From Hoylesella loescheii DSM 19665 = JCM 12249 = ATCC 15930 (lineage in GTDB: Bacteria; Bacteroidota; Bacteroidia; Bacteroidales; Bacteroidaceae): 64,000 bases of DNA. This document shows positions 56,418-64,000 of this stretch, in pieces. How positions within the stretch are numbered: position 1 is the first letter of the stretch; every line of letters starts with the position of its first letter. Below the pieces are notes generated by a model. It was not told the DNA's origin. It did not search any database and worked only from the letters and a program-made list of their open reading frames with translations. The position numbers were made by a program, and so were the translations under genes. The DNA is taken from the NCBI RefSeq assembly GCF_000378085.1, contig NZ_KB899210.1, positions 434,001 to 498,000 on the forward strand, given 5' to 3'.

Positions 56418-56448
56418 TTGTTTTATTGAACTTAAAGTTGTAACTTTG
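56418..56448 (+). promoter_or_regulatory. Promoter of tkt-rpiB
   Basis: TTG at 56418-56420, 20 bp, TAACTTTG at 56441-56448; leader of about 75 nt. The rest of the 56086-56529 gap holds the porin terminator and nothing else I can support. Confidence 0.7.
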
Positions 56449-56529
56449 TTATCATATTCAGGAGAATACCCTTCTTCCCGAAAACAAAACACATTTAAAT
56501 TGAATATGTTCAACTAAAAACCACAATAC

Positions 56530-58548
56530 ATGAACGATAAGAAATTGATGAATTTGGCTGCGGATAACATACGCATTCTAGCAGCGTCAATGGTAGAGAA
56601 AGCTAAGTCTGGACACCCTGGCGGGGCTATGGGCGGTGCCGACTTCATTAATGTTCTCTTCTCAGAGTTCCTTATTTTCGACCCCGAAAACCCATCTTGG
56701 GAAGGTCGCGATCGCTTTTTCCTCGACCCTGGGCACATGTCGCCAATGCTATATTCGGCCTTAGCGCTGCAAGGGAAGTTTACTATTGACGAGCTTCAGC
56801 AATTTCGCCAGTGGGGTTCACCCACTCCTGGTCACCCAGAAAGAGACATACTGCGCGGTATAGAGAACACATCGGGTCCCTTAGGACAAGGACACGCCTA
56901 TGGTGCAGGTGCTGCCATAGCACAGAAGTTCCTCGAAACGAAGCTCTCACACACCATGATGCAGCACACCATATATATATATATATCCGATGGAGGCATC
57001 CAAGAGGAGATATCGCAAGGTGTTGGACGATTGGCAGGCGCACTAGGACTAGACAATATCGTGATGTTTTACGACTCGAATGACATCCAACTATCAACCG
57101 AATGCGGTGTGGTGACTTGCGAGAACACTGCTGCCAAATACGAATCGTGGGGTTGGAAGGTGATAACCATCGACGGAAACGACGCTGACGAGATACGCCA
57201 AGCACTCAAGGAGGCCAAAGCCGAGAAAGAGAAACCTACACTTATCATCGGAAACACCGTGATGGGCAAAGGCGCATTACGAGCAGACGGATCTAGTTTC
57301 GAACATCACATCGGCACACATGGTGCTCCACTCGGCGCAGAAGCTTACCAAAAAACCATCATTAACTTAGGTGGAAATCCCAACGATCCATTCGTGGTGT
57401 ACCCCGAAGTGAAAGAACTCTATGCAAAACGCAATGAAGAGCTAAGGGATATTGTAGCTAAAAGACATCAAGAAGAAGCCGAATGGGCAAAAAACAATCC
57501 CCAATTGGCCGCACAAATGAAAGAGTGGTTTAGCGGAAACGCACCCAAAGTGGATTGGAGTACGTTAACTCAAAAGCCAGATGCCGCTACGCGTGTGGCT
57601 TCGGCAGCTTGTTTGGGGCTGTTGGCAGAGCAAGTACCTAATATGGTTTGTTCATCGGCCGACCTCTCTAACAGCGACCGTACAGACGGTTTCCTCAATA
57701 AGACGCACGAAATGAAGCGTGGCGACCTATCGGGAGCTTTCTTCCAAGCTGGCGTTAGCGAACTTACCATGGCCTGCATGTGTATCGGTATGTACCTGCA
57801 TGGTGGTGTAATACCCGCTTGCGGAACGTTCTTCGTGTTCTCCGACTACATGAAACCTGCCGTACGCATGGCTGCCCTGATGCGTGTTCCCATTAAATTT
57901 ATCTGGACACACGATGCCTTCCGCGTTGGCGAAGATGGCCCTACGCACGAACCCGTGGAGCAAGAGGCACAAATAAGGTTGATGGAAAAGCTCAAAAACC
58001 ATTGCGGTGAAGACTCCGTTCGCGTGTTCCGCCCCGCCGATGTTAACGAAACCACCGTTTGTTGGCAAATGGCCATGGAGAACATGAACACTCCTACAGC
58101 CCTTATTCTTTCGCGTCAGAACGTGAAGAACATACATCCCGATACCAATTACGAACTTGCCCGCCGAGGCGCATACGTGGTTGCAGGCAGCGACAACAAG
58201 TTCGACGTTATTCTTTTGGCTTCTGGGTCAGAAGTGGCCACATTGGAAGCAGGTGCCGAATTGCTGCGAAAAGACGGTGTAAAGGTGCGTATTGTGAGTG
58301 TACCATCAGAAGGATTGTTCCGCATGCAAAGTAAAGAATATCAAGAAGAAGTTTTACCCACTGGGTCGAAGATATTCGGATTGACGGCAGGTTTACCTGT
58401 TACGTTGGAAGGTCTTGTAGGTGCTAACGGAAAGGTTTACGGCCTTAACAGCTTCGGTTTTTCAGCTCCCTTCAAGGTGTTGGACGAAAAACTGGGTTTC
58501 ACAGCAGAGAATGTATATCATCAAGTTAAATCATTAATAAGAGAGTAG
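56530..58548 (+). CDS. tkt: Transketolase
   Basis: TPP enzyme of the non-oxidative pentose phosphate pathway. 672 residues: KSGHPGGAMGGADF, DPGHMSPMLYSAL, SGPLGQGHAYGAG, the TPP motif ISDGGIQEE, and the pyrimidine domain with WTHDAFRVGEDGPTHEPVEQ. Residues just before the TPP motif (HTIYIYIS) are encoded by an (AT)8 run at 56971-56986. It is followed one base later by rpiB, giving a pentose-phosphate operon. Confidence 0.96.
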   Translation: MNDKKLMNLAADNIRILAASMVEKAKSGHPGGAMGGADFINVLFSEFLIFDPENPSWEGRDRFFLDPGHMSPMLYSALALQGKFTIDELQQFRQWGSPTPGHPERDILRGIENTSGPLGQGHAYGAGAAIAQKFLETKLSHTMMQHTIYIYISDGGIQEEISQGVGRLAGALGLDNIVMFYDSNDIQLSTECGVVTCENTAAKYESWGWKVITIDGNDADEIRQALKEAKAEKEKPTLIIGNTVMGKGALRADGSSFEHHIGTHGAPLGAEAYQKTIINLGGNPNDPFVVYPEVKELYAKRNEELRDIVAKRHQEEAEWAKNNPQLAAQMKEWFSGNAPKVDWSTLTQKPDAATRVASAACLGLLAEQVPNMVCSSADLSNSDRTDGFLNKTHEMKRGDLSGAFFQAGVSELTMACMCIGMYLHGGVIPACGTFFVFSDYMKPAVRMAALMRVPIKFIWTHDAFRVGEDGPTHEPVEQEAQIRLMEKLKNHCGEDSVRVFRPADVNETTVCWQMAMENMNTPTALILSRQNVKNIHPDTNYELARRGAYVVAGSDNKFDVILLASGSEVATLEAGAELLRKDGVKVRIVSVPSEGLFRMQSKEYQEEVLPTGSKIFGLTAGLPVTLEGLVGANGKVYGLNSFGFSAPFKVLDEKLGFTAENVYHQVKSLIRE

Positions 58549-58549
58549 T

Positions 58550-58993
58550 ATGGAAATAAAGACTATTGGTATCGCTTGCGACCACGCAGGCTTCCCGCTC
58601 AAGCAATACGTTCTTCAATACTTGGAAGAGCATGGTTATCCGTACAAAGACTATGGTACATACAGTGACCAAAGCAGTGACTATCCCGACTTTGCGCATG
58701 CCTTAGCTAAAGGCATTGAAAGTGGTGAGGTTTATCCTGGTATTGGTATCTGCGGAAGTGGTGAGGGCATAGCCATGACACTCAACAAACACCAAGGCGT
58801 AAGGGCTGGATTGGCTTGGATGCCAGAGATTGCACAACTTATTCGACAGCATAATGATGCCAACGTGCTGGTTATGCCGGGCAGATTTGTAGACAATAAC
58901 ACTGCAAAGAAAATTCTAGATGGCTTCTTCTCAGCCTCGTTCGAAGGTGGGCGTCACCTCAATCGAGTGAAGAAGATCCCCGTTACAGAATAA
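58550..58993 (+). CDS. rpiB: Ribose-5-phosphate isomerase B
   Basis: 147 residues of the RpiB/LacAB family: IACDHAGFPLKQYV, YPDFAHALAKGIESG, catalytic Cys in GIGICGSGEGIAMTLNKH and GVRAGLAW. It supplies ribose-5-phosphate or ribulose-5-phosphate to the transketolase encoded just upstream. Confidence 0.94.
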   Translation: MEIKTIGIACDHAGFPLKQYVLQYLEEHGYPYKDYGTYSDQSSDYPDFAHALAKGIESGEVYPGIGICGSGEGIAMTLNKHQGVRAGLAWMPEIAQLIRQHNDANVLVMPGRFVDNNTAKKILDGFFSASFEGGRHLNRVKKIPVTE

Positions 58994-59022
58994 GGTTGCA
59001 TTACAAAACAAGACATAAGAGT

Positions 59023-59063
59023 AAAAGGCAAACGACTATTAGCGAAATAGTTGTTTGCCTTTT
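59023..59063. terminator. Bidirectional terminator after rpiB
   Basis: An 18-bp stem (59023-59040 with 59046-59063, one G-U) around loop AGCGA, with AAAA on one side and TTTT on the other. It can close rpiB on the plus strand and the minus-strand ATP-grasp gene from the other side. Confidence 0.88.
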
Positions 59064-59269
59064 CTCATTGATAGCTCGTTCAATCAAGCTACTTTAGATA
59101 TAAGTCGGTAATGCAAAACGCCTTCAAGAACATCCTTTATTACGGTTTATGACAAGAATGCAAACCGATAGCTACCGAACAATGTTTTAGTCTTAATCCG
59201 ACTTAATCAAAGCAGAAATACTGCATACACGCTTTCTCACCGCCTAAGTTCACTGTTGTTGCCCACGCT

Positions 59270-60403
59270 TTACAAACGTGCAAGACTGGTATTCAACAGA
59301 CCATCGCTTAGGGTATGTAAGCGAAGATGATACGCTCCTTTGGTATGGTTGATGTTCATCAGCTGCTGTGGTTCGGCAGCCGATGGCGATAGCGAGAGTG
59401 CTACATGCCCCATTGTACGACGAAGGTTAAGTTCCACACAGGGATGAACCATCAAGTTGGGCTCTCCCTCCACATTAACCAGCATCATGTCAATTCCCAA
59501 TGGTCCAACATATCTGTTCGTCAACAAGCTAGAAAGCGTCTTGGCTATCGTTTCGGAAATCGATTTAAGTATAGAAACATCTACGTATTGCGACAGGTAT
59601 TCGGTCTTCGTCTCTTCGGTTGCCAACAAACTACCTGTGTATGTACGCTTCGATGTTTTGAAGATTGACAGCCCCAAGTAGTTTACACATCCATCATCGT
59701 CCACGTCAAACTCCATTCCAAAATCACGCACCTTATTATAATAAGGCTCGAGTGTTATGCAGCCCTGCTTCTCTATCATATTTCCACACCATCCTTCGGT
59801 AGATGGGTCGGGTGTATTGTCGATATAACGAATACCTCTACCACTGCTACTCCATGGCGCTTTTACCACCACTTGCCCATGCGTCTGAAAAAGTGCACGC
59901 AATTCGGCCATCGATTTCACCACGAAAGACGCCCCAACAAACCTTGCAGGATGAAGGGAATTTAACTGCGACACCAATGTTGGCAAAAGATTGTCTGATA
60001 CCCATTGACGCGAACTAACATTCCTCACATCCTCCAACCATTCCATAGCGGGTAATATTGCTTCACTAACACCAACGCCCATGAGTAATTCTTTCACGTT
60101 TCGATCCCATCCCCATGGCGCAATAGATAGCTCTTTGCCATTTATCGTGCCGTTAGCCAGCATCCGTTTCATCGTTTCTCGGTCAACAAGTTCCACGCCT
60201 TTGCCCCTTCCTTTTATGTGGCGAATGCGTTCTCGAGCCGATTCCATCTCGGCAACAAGCACAAAATCGCCTTCTTGAGCCCACAATGCAGGCAGAAATC
60301 CCAAGTCGGCATACAGGTCGCGAGCTGCTTTTGGTGGGGTGAAATGGTCATTGCCTGCTGCCAAAACCAAATCGTGATCAGGGTTGAAAATATGTAGTGT
60401 CAT
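59270..60403 (-). CDS. ATP-grasp-like protein of unknown function
   Basis: About 377 residues from the ATG at 60403, which follows a TACCTTTG box by ~20 bp; the longer frame to 60604 would run through that promoter and the repeat array. Beginning MTLHIFNPDHDLVLAAGN, it has ATP-grasp features: VVVKAPWSSSGRGI (Lys and Gly loop), the ITLEPYYNKVRDFGMEFDVD strand pair and C-terminal GPLGIDMMLVN...HPCVELNLRRTMG with Mg ligands. Such enzymes join a carboxylate to an amine or thiol. I know no characterised close relative. Confidence 0.72.
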   Translation of the reverse strand: MTLHIFNPDHDLVLAAGNDHFTPPKAARDLYADLGFLPALWAQEGDFVLVAEMESARERIRHIKGRGKGVELVDRETMKRMLANGTINGKELSIAPWGWDRNVKELLMGVGVSEAILPAMEWLEDVRNVSSRQWVSDNLLPTLVSQLNSLHPARFVGASFVVKSMAELRALFQTHGQVVVKAPWSSSGRGIRYIDNTPDPSTEGWCGNMIEKQGCITLEPYYNKVRDFGMEFDVDDDGCVNYLGLSIFKTSKRTYTGSLLATEETKTEYLSQYVDVSILKSISETIAKTLSSLLTNRYVGPLGIDMMLVNVEGEPNLMVHPCVELNLRRTMGHVALSLSPSAAEPQQLMNINHTKGAYHLRLHTLSDGLLNTSLARL

Positions 60404-60425
60404 TATTAATCCTCGTTTTCTATTG

Positions 60426-60433
60426 CAAAGGTA
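60426..60433 (-). promoter_or_regulatory. -7 promoter element of the ATP-grasp gene
   Basis: TACCTTTG on the minus strand, 22 nt before the ATG at 60403; a weak TTCGG lies about 20 bp upstream. Confidence 0.55.
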
Positions 60434-60570
60434 CGATAAAAACAGGGAAACCGAACATACAGTGGACGATAAGTTTGGATGTAGCAGGCGATGCAGATTA
60501 GTATTTGGGCAAGGTCTAGCCACAACCTTAAAGAATGCCTGAACAGGCAAATGGCATCGTACAAAGGCGT

Positions 60571-60687
60571 TTGTACGGAGGCTACAAGCCTTTAGTAGTG
60601 ACACTACAAAGCGTTTGTAGTGACACTACAACTCACTTGTAGTCGCACTACAAGCCACTTGTAGCCACAGTACAAGGCATTTTGTAC
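60571..60687. repeat. Array B: TTGTAG/CTACAA palindromes, 22-bp period
   Basis: Five full units start at 60571, 60593, 60615, 60637 and 60659, with half units at both ends (60559-60564 and 60682-60687). Arms are six bases with five between and 5-bp linkers (agcgt, ctcac, gccac), the same design as array A. It fills the gap between the ATP-grasp promoter and the 3' end of recQ; I see no gene in 60404-60837. Confidence 0.9.
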
Positions 60688-60837
60688 TGTTTTAAAGCAA
60701 AATGAAATGCTTTCTAAAAGTAAGAAAACGACAGAAAAAGGTTTATAATTCAGCGTACAAGTCACTATTAAACATGATATTACGCATACATTTAAGGCAA
60801 CGAAGAAAAAACATCTCAATATCATCAAAACCATGGC

Positions 60838-62763
60838 CTACAAGAAGAGGAAACTACCATCAAGATGTATCTCTTCTTCATGAATAAGATATTCTAATGC
60901 AATGTCTAATCCCTTTTTGGGTAAATTGAGTTTGTGCAGTTCGGAAATATGGTGGCGTTCGCCATCTTTCAGCAAGTTAAGGATGGCATTTCGGGCCAAG
61001 GTTGTTTGTTCATTGCTGGGTTCGGGCGATATGTGCTCCAAACAAACGTCGCATTGTTGGCAGTCCTTATGCCGTTCTTCACCAAAATATATTAAGAGTT
61101 GGCGACTTCGGCACACGTCATTGTTAGAGGCGTATGCTTGCATAGCGTTGATGCGAGCAACATATTGCGCCTTGCGGTCTTCGTATATCTCCTTGCTTAA
61201 CACAACTCGGTCGCCGTCTACCCTATCGCGTAGATAGGTTATAAATGGCGTTTTGCGCTGTGGAATAAAGTTAATGATGTTGCGTTGTGCCAGATTTTTT
61301 AGTATCACATACACCTGATGGGTAGTCAGTTCGGCCTCTTGCGCCAGCAAGCTCTCATCTATGTAAACGTAATTGCTGAACAGTCCGCCGTAGTTCCTTA
61401 GCAATGCAGTAATCACAGCCTCTTCAAACGCACTTCCCTCATCAAGTCGATACAAGTCGTTACGACCGAGCTTGAACATCACTCGCGCTCTTGCTTCGGG
61501 GGCCATCTCGTAATGTATGTAGCCTGCACGTTCCAATATCTGCAATGCCGAATGCGTTTGTACGGGGAAATGCTTGAACGTTCTGCAAAACTTATCTATC
61601 TCGAATACGAACGAATAGCCTGCTCCGCTGGCCACACCTATTTGATAATAATAGGCCAAGTCTTCGTACACCTCTTTAACATAGTCTTTTTCGGGGAAGT
61701 TTTCAGCCACTCGCTTGTTCAGCTTCTTTCGGTCACTGTTGTTCCAGAGCAATACGGCATAAGCTTTTTTACCATCACGCCCTGCCCTACCTGCCTCTTG
61801 AAAGTAGGCTTCAATTGAGTCTGGGCAATCAATATGCACGACCAAACGCACGTCGGGTTTGTCTATGCCCATGCCAAAGGCGTTAGTAGCCACCATCACA
61901 CGCACCTCGTTCTGTTGCCAACTGTTTTGTCGCTGGTTCTTTACAGCGGGTTCAAGTCCTGCATGATAATAGGTTGCGGAGATATTAGCTGATGAAATGT
62001 AACTAGCGATGTCGCTAGCGTGCTTGCGACTGCGTACATAGACGATGGCAGAACCAGCCACGGCGTTGAGAATATGTATCAGTTCGGTATGCTTGTCCAT
62101 GGTGTCGCGAACGATGTAAGCCAGATTTGAACGCTCGAAACTCATTCGATACACGTTCTTTTGCCTGAAATCCAATCGCTCTTGAATATCATCTATCACT
62201 TTAGGTGTGGCTGTGGCTGTTAAGGCAAGTATCGCAGCATCGGGCTTAAGCTTCCTAATCTCGGCAATAGCAAGGTAAGAAGGACGGAAATCATAACCCC
62301 ATTGGCTGATACAATGGGCTTCGTCTACGGTAACGAAGCTAACGTCCATGTGCTTGAACTTGGTTTTGAAGATGTCCGAAAACAATCGTTCGGGCGACAC
62401 ATATAGAAGCTTTACTCCACCAAAGACACAATTTTCGAGCGTTGTGATTATTTCGCGACGACTCATACCCGAATAGATGGCAGCTGCCTGTATGCCTTTT
62501 TGCCGCAGATGGTCCACTTGGTCTTTCATCAGGGCTATCAAAGGGGTTATCACCACGCATACGCCAGGCATCACCAAGGCAGGCACTTGAAAGGTGATAG
62601 ACTTTCCGCCACCAGTAGGCATCAGTCCAAGCGTATCCCTCCCTTGGGCGATACTCTCGATAATATCGCGCTGTATGCCGCGAAAATCAGGATAGCCCCA
62701 ATACTCGCGCAACGTTCGTTTAAACTCGTCGTGGGCGGTTTGCTTGGCGTTAGCTTCTTCCAT
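60838..62763 (-). CDS. recQ: RecQ-family ATP-dependent DNA helicase
   Basis: 641 residues: Walker A GLMPTGGGKSITFQ (~47-59), DEAHCISQWGYDFRPSY, SAIVYVRSRK, and motif VI QEAGRAGRDGKKAYA. The RecQ-C-terminal zinc cluster is visible in CRSRQLLIYF and CQQCDVCLEH. The last ~60 residues form a winged-helix-like tail rather than a clear HRDC domain. It unwinds DNA 3' to 5' in recombination and fork repair. It is adjacent to recJ on the same strand, its functional partner in many bacteria. Confidence 0.95.
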   Translation of the reverse strand: MEEANAKQTAHDEFKRTLREYWGYPDFRGIQRDIIESIAQGRDTLGLMPTGGGKSITFQVPALVMPGVCVVITPLIALMKDQVDHLRQKGIQAAAIYSGMSRREIITTLENCVFGGVKLLYVSPERLFSDIFKTKFKHMDVSFVTVDEAHCISQWGYDFRPSYLAIAEIRKLKPDAAILALTATATPKVIDDIQERLDFRQKNVYRMSFERSNLAYIVRDTMDKHTELIHILNAVAGSAIVYVRSRKHASDIASYISSANISATYYHAGLEPAVKNQRQNSWQQNEVRVMVATNAFGMGIDKPDVRLVVHIDCPDSIEAYFQEAGRAGRDGKKAYAVLLWNNSDRKKLNKRVAENFPEKDYVKEVYEDLAYYYQIGVASGAGYSFVFEIDKFCRTFKHFPVQTHSALQILERAGYIHYEMAPEARARVMFKLGRNDLYRLDEGSAFEEAVITALLRNYGGLFSNYVYIDESLLAQEAELTTHQVYVILKNLAQRNIINFIPQRKTPFITYLRDRVDGDRVVLSKEIYEDRKAQYVARINAMQAYASNNDVCRSRQLLIYFGEERHKDCQQCDVCLEHISPEPSNEQTTLARNAILNLLKDGERHHISELHKLNLPKKGLDIALEYLIHEEEIHLDGSFLFL

Positions 62764-62769
62764 AGGCGA

Positions 62770-64000
62770 TTAAAGGGCGTTGTTCTCGTCTTGTTCCTCG
62801 TTCTCGGTAAGCCTAATATCTTCTATTTGTAGTTGTATGTTATTGTGTCTAAATACGTTATCTTCGATGGTATAGGCAATATCAAAGCTGCGTTTCGACT
62901 TGATATAGCGAGCCGATGCACTCTGCCCAAAAGCAATTCCATTTACGACATTACTCGATTTGGAGTCGATAAGTTCCAGTTTAATATGCTCTTGTTCGCG
63001 TCCTACCACCTTACTTGTACCATAATCGTAAACATTGTTGGTGCAAAAGCGCGGCTTGAGGTTACCGGGTCCGAAGGGAGAAAACTTCTTCAGGTCGTGG
63101 TGCATTTTCTTCGTGATGTCCTTAAAGTCTATCATTTCGTCGATATGCAATATGGCCTCGGTCTGTTCGGGCAGTATATGGCTGTCAACATACTGGTGAA
63201 AGCGCTCCACAAACCGCGGAACGTCGTCCCATCTCATGGTTAGTCCAGCTGCGTAGGTGTGTCCTCCGAAGTTGATAAGCAAGTCGCGACAACTCTTAAT
63301 GGCTGAATAGATATCGAAACCCATAACGCTACGGGCCGAGCCTGTGGCAAAATCACCATCGCGCGTGATGACAACGGTTGGTCGGAAGTAAATTTCTGTG
63401 AGCCGCGAGGCAACAATACCAATCACGCCCTTCTTCCAATTCTCATCGTATAGCACGATACTCGACTGCTTTTTCTGACTTTCCAGACGCGCAACAATTT
63501 GGTTTGCCTCCTCGGTCATCTGCTTGTCTATATCTTTGCGTTGCTCGTTGTATTCGTTAATGTGCTTCGCGCTCTGCAAAGCTACGTTATAATCTTTCTC
63601 TACCAATAGCGACACGCTCTCTTTTCCACTCTCCATACGTCCCGACGCGTTGATGCGCGGACCTATTTTGAAAACAATGTCACTCATGGAAATCTCTTTA
63701 CCAGAAAGTCCACATATGTCTATGATGGCCTTTAAGCCCAAACTAGGGTTTTGGTTGAGCTGTTTCAGCCCGTGAAAAGCCAATATACGGTTTTCTTCTT
63801 CCACCTGCACGAGGTCAGCCGCTATGCTAACGGCACATAAGTCGAGCATGGGAATGAGTCGCGAGAAAGGAATACCATTGTTTTTGGCAAAGGCTTGCAT
63901 GAACTTAAAGCCAACCCCACAACCCGAAAGGTGTTTAAAGGGATAGTTATCATCGGGGCGTTTGGGATTAAGAATGGCCACAGCGGGCGGCATTTCTTCA
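62770..64000 (-). CDS. recJ: Single-strand DNA exonuclease RecJ (partial, runs off the window)
   Basis: The 3' part only: the reading frame continues past position 64000, so the N-terminal DHH residues are outside and the Met at 63993 is internal. Visible are EEMPPAVAILNPKR, CGVGFKFMQAF, DLCAVSIAADLV, INASGRMESGKES (motif region), and the DHHA1 part with GGHTYAAGLTMRWDD. RecJ degrades ssDNA 5' to 3'. It ends 6 bp before recQ, indicating a recJ-recQ operon. Confidence 0.93.
   Translation of the reverse strand, partial: EEMPPAVAILNPKRPDDNYPFKHLSGCGVGFKFMQAFAKNNGIPFSRLIPMLDLCAVSIAADLVQVEEENRILAFHGLKQLNQNPSLGLKAIIDICGLSGKEISMSDIVFKIGPRINASGRMESGKESVSLLVEKDYNVALQSAKHINEYNEQRKDIDKQMTEEANQIVARLESQKKQSSIVLYDENWKKGVIGIVASRLTEIYFRPTVVITRDGDFATGSARSVMGFDIYSAIKSCRDLLINFGGHTYAAGLTMRWDDVPRFVERFHQYVDSHILPEQTEAILHIDEMIDFKDITKKMHHDLKKFSPFGPGNLKPRFCTNNVYDYGTSKVVGREQEHIKLELIDSKSSNVVNGIAFGQSASARYIKSKRSFDIAYTIEDNVFRHNNIQLQIEDIRLTENEEQDENNAL

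Noticed and set aside
60404..60604. Upstream extension of the ATP-grasp gene
   Set aside because: It would be translated through the -7 promoter box and part of the palindrome array.
60571..60687. Possible CRISPR array
   Set aside because: Same 22-bp palindrome design as array A with no spacer-sized unique sequence.

Overview
The window is chromosomal DNA from a member of the Bacteroidales, most likely the Prevotellaceae. Evidence: many genes are preceded by the Bacteroidetes promoter signature (TTG/TTTG, about 20 bp, then TAnnTTTG), which replaces the E. coli -35/-10; the primary sigma factor is the short 287-residue Bacteroidetes form; and typical families of the phylum are present (class III fructose-bisphosphatase, GT3-type glycogen synthase, archaeal-type ProRS, HU-CCDC81/SPOR protein, DUF4836, DUF4468, DUF5056, Porin_10-like porin, GHL10 glycoside hydrolase). 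I see no transposase, integrase, phage or plasmid gene; most of the coding content is ordinary core genome.

Layout. 0-7.8 kb (minus strand): an apparent operon ftsE-like ATPase, lysC, lysA, GT2, unknown protein, fbp. 7.9-9.6 kb: FHA protein and HU/SPOR envelope protein. 10.5-13.7 kb: kdsA-kdsD (Kdo synthesis) with a cardiolipin-synthase-like phospholipase D. 14.0-14.3 kb: SRP RNA and tRNA-Thr(UGU) on one probable transcript with a strong terminator. 15.1-16.7 kb: proS. 16.8-22.5 kb: six tightly overlapping genes (nucleoside permease, bifunctional nuclease, rsmE, DUF4836 lipoprotein, ABC ATPase, ABC permease). 22.7-25.9 kb: three lipoproteins, one a 58-residue repeat protein, and cdd. 26.5-28.8 kb: a compact trio (HPr-kinase-like, S24/S26-type peptidase, PqqD-like) resembling RiPP accessory genes without a core cluster. 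28.8-31.5 kb: rpoD and an ECF sigma operon. 31.5-38.5 kb (plus strand): rRNA methyltransferase, thyA, folA, a degenerate TrpF-like protein, a TrpG/PabA amidotransferase, then an LTA-synthase-like sulfatase and PAP2 phosphatase. 38.6-44.4 kb: sugar nucleotidyltransferase, glycogen phosphorylase and glycogen synthase. 44.6-51.6 kb: HAD phosphatase, patatin, M24 and C1 peptidases, GHL10 hydrolase. 51.9-56.1 kb: outer-membrane and surface proteins. 56.5-59 kb: transketolase-rpiB. 59.3-64 kb: ATP-grasp-like protein, recQ, and recJ cut by the window edge.

The most unusual content is non-coding. Six intergenic tandem arrays share one geometry: 17-bp palindromes separated by 5 bp (22-bp period). Two arrays use TTGTAG/CTACAA arms (10.3 and 60.6 kb). 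Four use TTCCA/TGGAA arms, each with exactly four units (14.7, 26.2, 39.7, 49.7 kb). Two of the TTCCA arrays form the centre of a ~600-bp repeat with long imperfect terminal inverted repeats and no ORF, present as inverted copies at 14.4-15.0 and 49.4-49.9 kb. A third TTCCA array sits inside a perfect 25-bp inverted repeat.

All calls come from reading the sequence and recalled family motifs; no database search was run.
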